Below, piece by piece: positions 53,492 to 55,065 of a DNA stretch of 55,065 nucleotides. The translations under genes and the position numbers were made by a program. Positions within the stretch are counted from its first letter, which is position 1; the number at the start of each line of letters is the position of its first letter. The notes under the pieces were generated by a model. That model saw nothing but the letters and a program-made list of their open reading frames with translations, did not search any database and was not told the origin of the DNA. This stretch comes from Candidatus Hydrogenedentota bacterium (GTDB taxonomy: Bacteria > Hydrogenedentota > Hydrogenedentia > Hydrogenedentales > JAEUWI01), in the NCBI GenBank assembly GCA_016182605.1, contig JACPGE010000058.1:1-55065 (forward strand), written 5' to 3'.

Positions 53492-55065
53492 GTGCGCAAG
53501 TTTGCCGTGCTCTTGCTGTTGGCGGGGTTTTTCGGGGCCACCCTTTGGGGATGTTCGGGGGCTGCGGACGGCCCGGGCGCCCACCTGGACCCCCAGAAAG
53601 TGCTTCGTATCAACAATGAGGCCGAGCCGCAGGACCTGGACCCCCACGTGGTGACGGGGGTGCCGGAGCACCGGCTCAATTGCGCGCTCTCCAAGGGCCT
53701 GGTGGACCTCGATCCGGAAACATTGCAGCCCATTCCGGGCGCGGCGGCCTCCTGGGAGCTTTCGGCGGACCAGCGGGTCTACACCTTTCATCTGCGTGAG
53801 AACGGCAAGTGGTCCAACGGCGATCCGGTGACGGCGCAAGATTTTGCCTACAGCTTCGAGCGCATGTTGCACCCGGCACTCGCCGCAGACTACGCCTACA
53901 TGCTTTATTACATTCTGAATGCGAAACCCTTCAACGAGGGGACGCTAAAGGACTTCAGCCAGGTGGGGGTGAAGGTCATCGACGATCGCACGCTGGAGGT
54001 GACCCTGGAGCATCCGACACCGTACTGGCTTGGCCTGCAGATACACCAATCGTATTCGCCGGTACACCGCGCGACGATCGAGAAGTTTGGCGGCATGACC
54101 GCGCGCGGCACGCAGTGGACGCGCGGGGGGAATTTCGTGGGGAATGGGCCCTTCAAACTGGTGGATTGGCGGCCGAACGAATACATCCTCGTGGAGAAGA
54201 ACGATTTCTATTACGACGTGGACAAAGTGCGGCTGGACGGCATCAGGTTCTTTCCCATTGAAAACAAACTGACGGAAGAGCGGAGCTTCCGGAGCGGCGA
54301 GATCCAGATGACGACGGATGTGCCGCGCAACAAGATTCCGGTGTACAAGGCCGAGAATCCCGATGTGCTGCACATCGATTCGTATTTGGGCGTTTACTAC
54401 TACCTCGTGAACACGACGCGCAAGCCGCTGGACGACAAGCGGGTGCGCCAGGCACTGTCGCTGTCGCTCAACCGCGATGCCCTGACGCGCGACGTGCTGA
54501 AGGCGGGCGAAAAGCCGGCGTATTATTTCGTGCCGCCGGGCATTCCCGGCTACGAGAGCGTGCCCGCGCTGCGCTATGACGTGGACGAGGCGCGGCGCCT
54601 GCTGGCCGAGGCGGGTTTCCCCGGCGGGGCGGGCTGCCCGGAGATCGAGCTGCTCTACAACACCTCGGAGAACCACCAGCAGATCGCGGAAGCGCTGCAG
54701 AACATGTGGAAGGAAGCGCTCAACATCAACGTGACCATCCGGAACCAGGATTGGAAGGTCTATCTGGACACGCGCCGCAACCTGGACTATTTTCTGGCGC
54801 GCGCGGGCTGGATTGGAGACATGGTCGATCCGGTGAACTTTCTGGAACTGCTGCTGAGCACAGGGGGGAACAACCAGACGGGTTTCGCTTCGGAGAAGTA
54901 CGACCAGTTGCTGGCGGCGAGCCACGCGGAAATCGATCCGGAGAGGCGGCGCGCCTTGTTGCATGAGATGGAGGCCATCGTTCTGGACGAGCTGCCGTTC
55001 ATCCCCATGTACTTCTATTCGCGGCCCTATTTGAGGTCGCCCGAGGTGAAGGGATATCGCCCGAA
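53492..55065 (+). CDS. oppA: Oligopeptide ABC transporter substrate-binding lipoprotein, 3' end cut
   Basis: About 524 residues are visible and the frame is open at the window edge. The GTG start follows AGGAG by five bases. The lipoprotein signal is RKFAVLLLLAGFFGATLWGC. The mature part matches the OppA/SBP5 family: LRINNEAEPQDLDPHVV, the pattern GLVDLDPETLQPIPGAAASW, YTFHLRENGKWSNGDPVTAQDF, FVGNGPFKLVDW, YYYLVNTTRKPLDDKRVRQA and the late ALQNMWKEALNINVTI. It binds peptides in the periplasm for import through OppBCDF, expected downstream outside the window. The visible length is near the family's usual 530-560, so only a few residues are missing. Confidence 0.93.
   Translation, partial: MRKFAVLLLLAGFFGATLWGCSGAADGPGAHLDPQKVLRINNEAEPQDLDPHVVTGVPEHRLNCALSKGLVDLDPETLQPIPGAAASWELSADQRVYTFHLRENGKWSNGDPVTAQDFAYSFERMLHPALAADYAYMLYYILNAKPFNEGTLKDFSQVGVKVIDDRTLEVTLEHPTPYWLGLQIHQSYSPVHRATIEKFGGMTARGTQWTRGGNFVGNGPFKLVDWRPNEYILVEKNDFYYDVDKVRLDGIRFFPIENKLTEERSFRSGEIQMTTDVPRNKIPVYKAENPDVLHIDSYLGVYYYLVNTTRKPLDDKRVRQALSLSLNRDALTRDVLKAGEKPAYYFVPPGIPGYESVPALRYDVDEARRLLAEAGFPGGAGCPEIELLYNTSENHQQIAEALQNMWKEALNINVTIRNQDWKVYLDTRRNLDYFLARAGWIGDMVDPVNFLELLLSTGGNNQTGFASEKYDQLLAASHAEIDPERRRALLHEMEAIVLDELPFIPMYFYSRPYLRSPEVKGYRP

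Overview
This window is a GC-rich bacterial chromosome segment of about 55 kb with roughly 39 protein genes, two tRNA genes and several repeat-dense non-coding stretches. No phage, plasmid, CRISPR or complete transposon is visible. Three pseudopilin-like proteins (N-terminal prepilin helix, C-terminal H-x10-DGH motif), two giant Ser/Thr kinases fused to sensor repeats, a GH29 fucosidase and many lipoproteins and beta-propeller proteins suggest a lineage near Planctomycetes, Lentisphaerae or Hydrogenedentes. Candidatus Hydrogenedentes is my best guess; this is inference from gene style, not a search result.

Layout. 1-1341: non-coding, three copies of a composite repeat cassette. 1342-3678: secreted propeller/toroid protein. 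3688-6454 (minus): three-gene ABC-2 export operon. 6719-9184 (minus): transmembrane kinase with ELW-type repeats. 9440-13387: dihydroorotase, a probable phosphatidylcholine synthase and a polytopic membrane protein. 13508-15224: tRNA-Lys, tRNA-Glu and an RtcB-family RNA ligase. 15276-17511: response regulator and DEAD-box helicase. 17545-20729 (minus): metallophosphoesterase and a degenerate aspartyl-protease-like PDZ protein. 20923-25981: 1438-aa kinase-WD40-PDZ protein and an unrecognised 217-aa protein with a cysteine-rich tail. 26046-29233 (minus): DegT-type aminotransferase and MsbA-type exporter. 29614-31772: secreted EEP hydrolase and a propeller protein. 31794-33476 (minus): PAS-GGDEF diguanylate cyclase. 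33753-35621: MFS-acyltransferase fusion. 35648-38024 (minus): class III aminotransferase and TetR regulator. 38243-45240: three pseudopilins on the minus strand, interleaved with a histidine phosphatase, a repeat island and a fucosidase. 45241-45842: three hairpin elements. 45843-49705: NUDIX hydrolase and a HlyD-ABC-ABC efflux operon. 49721-53299 (minus): 1192-aa multi-domain surface protein. 53492-end: oligopeptide-binding lipoprotein, cut by the window edge.

Themes. Envelope and export functions dominate: three ABC systems, phospholipid synthesis and remodelling, and secreted hydrolases. Signalling is the second theme: two membrane kinases, a response regulator and a diguanylate cyclase. 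The pseudopilins share promoter spacing and leader length, which suggests common expression. Several genes begin with GTG or TTG behind a clear Shine-Dalgarno site, and two have no Shine-Dalgarno and a -10-like box close to the start codon, so leaderless mRNAs are possible.

Limits. Product names come from motifs and family memory. No homology search was run. Transmembrane counts and domain boundaries are estimates.
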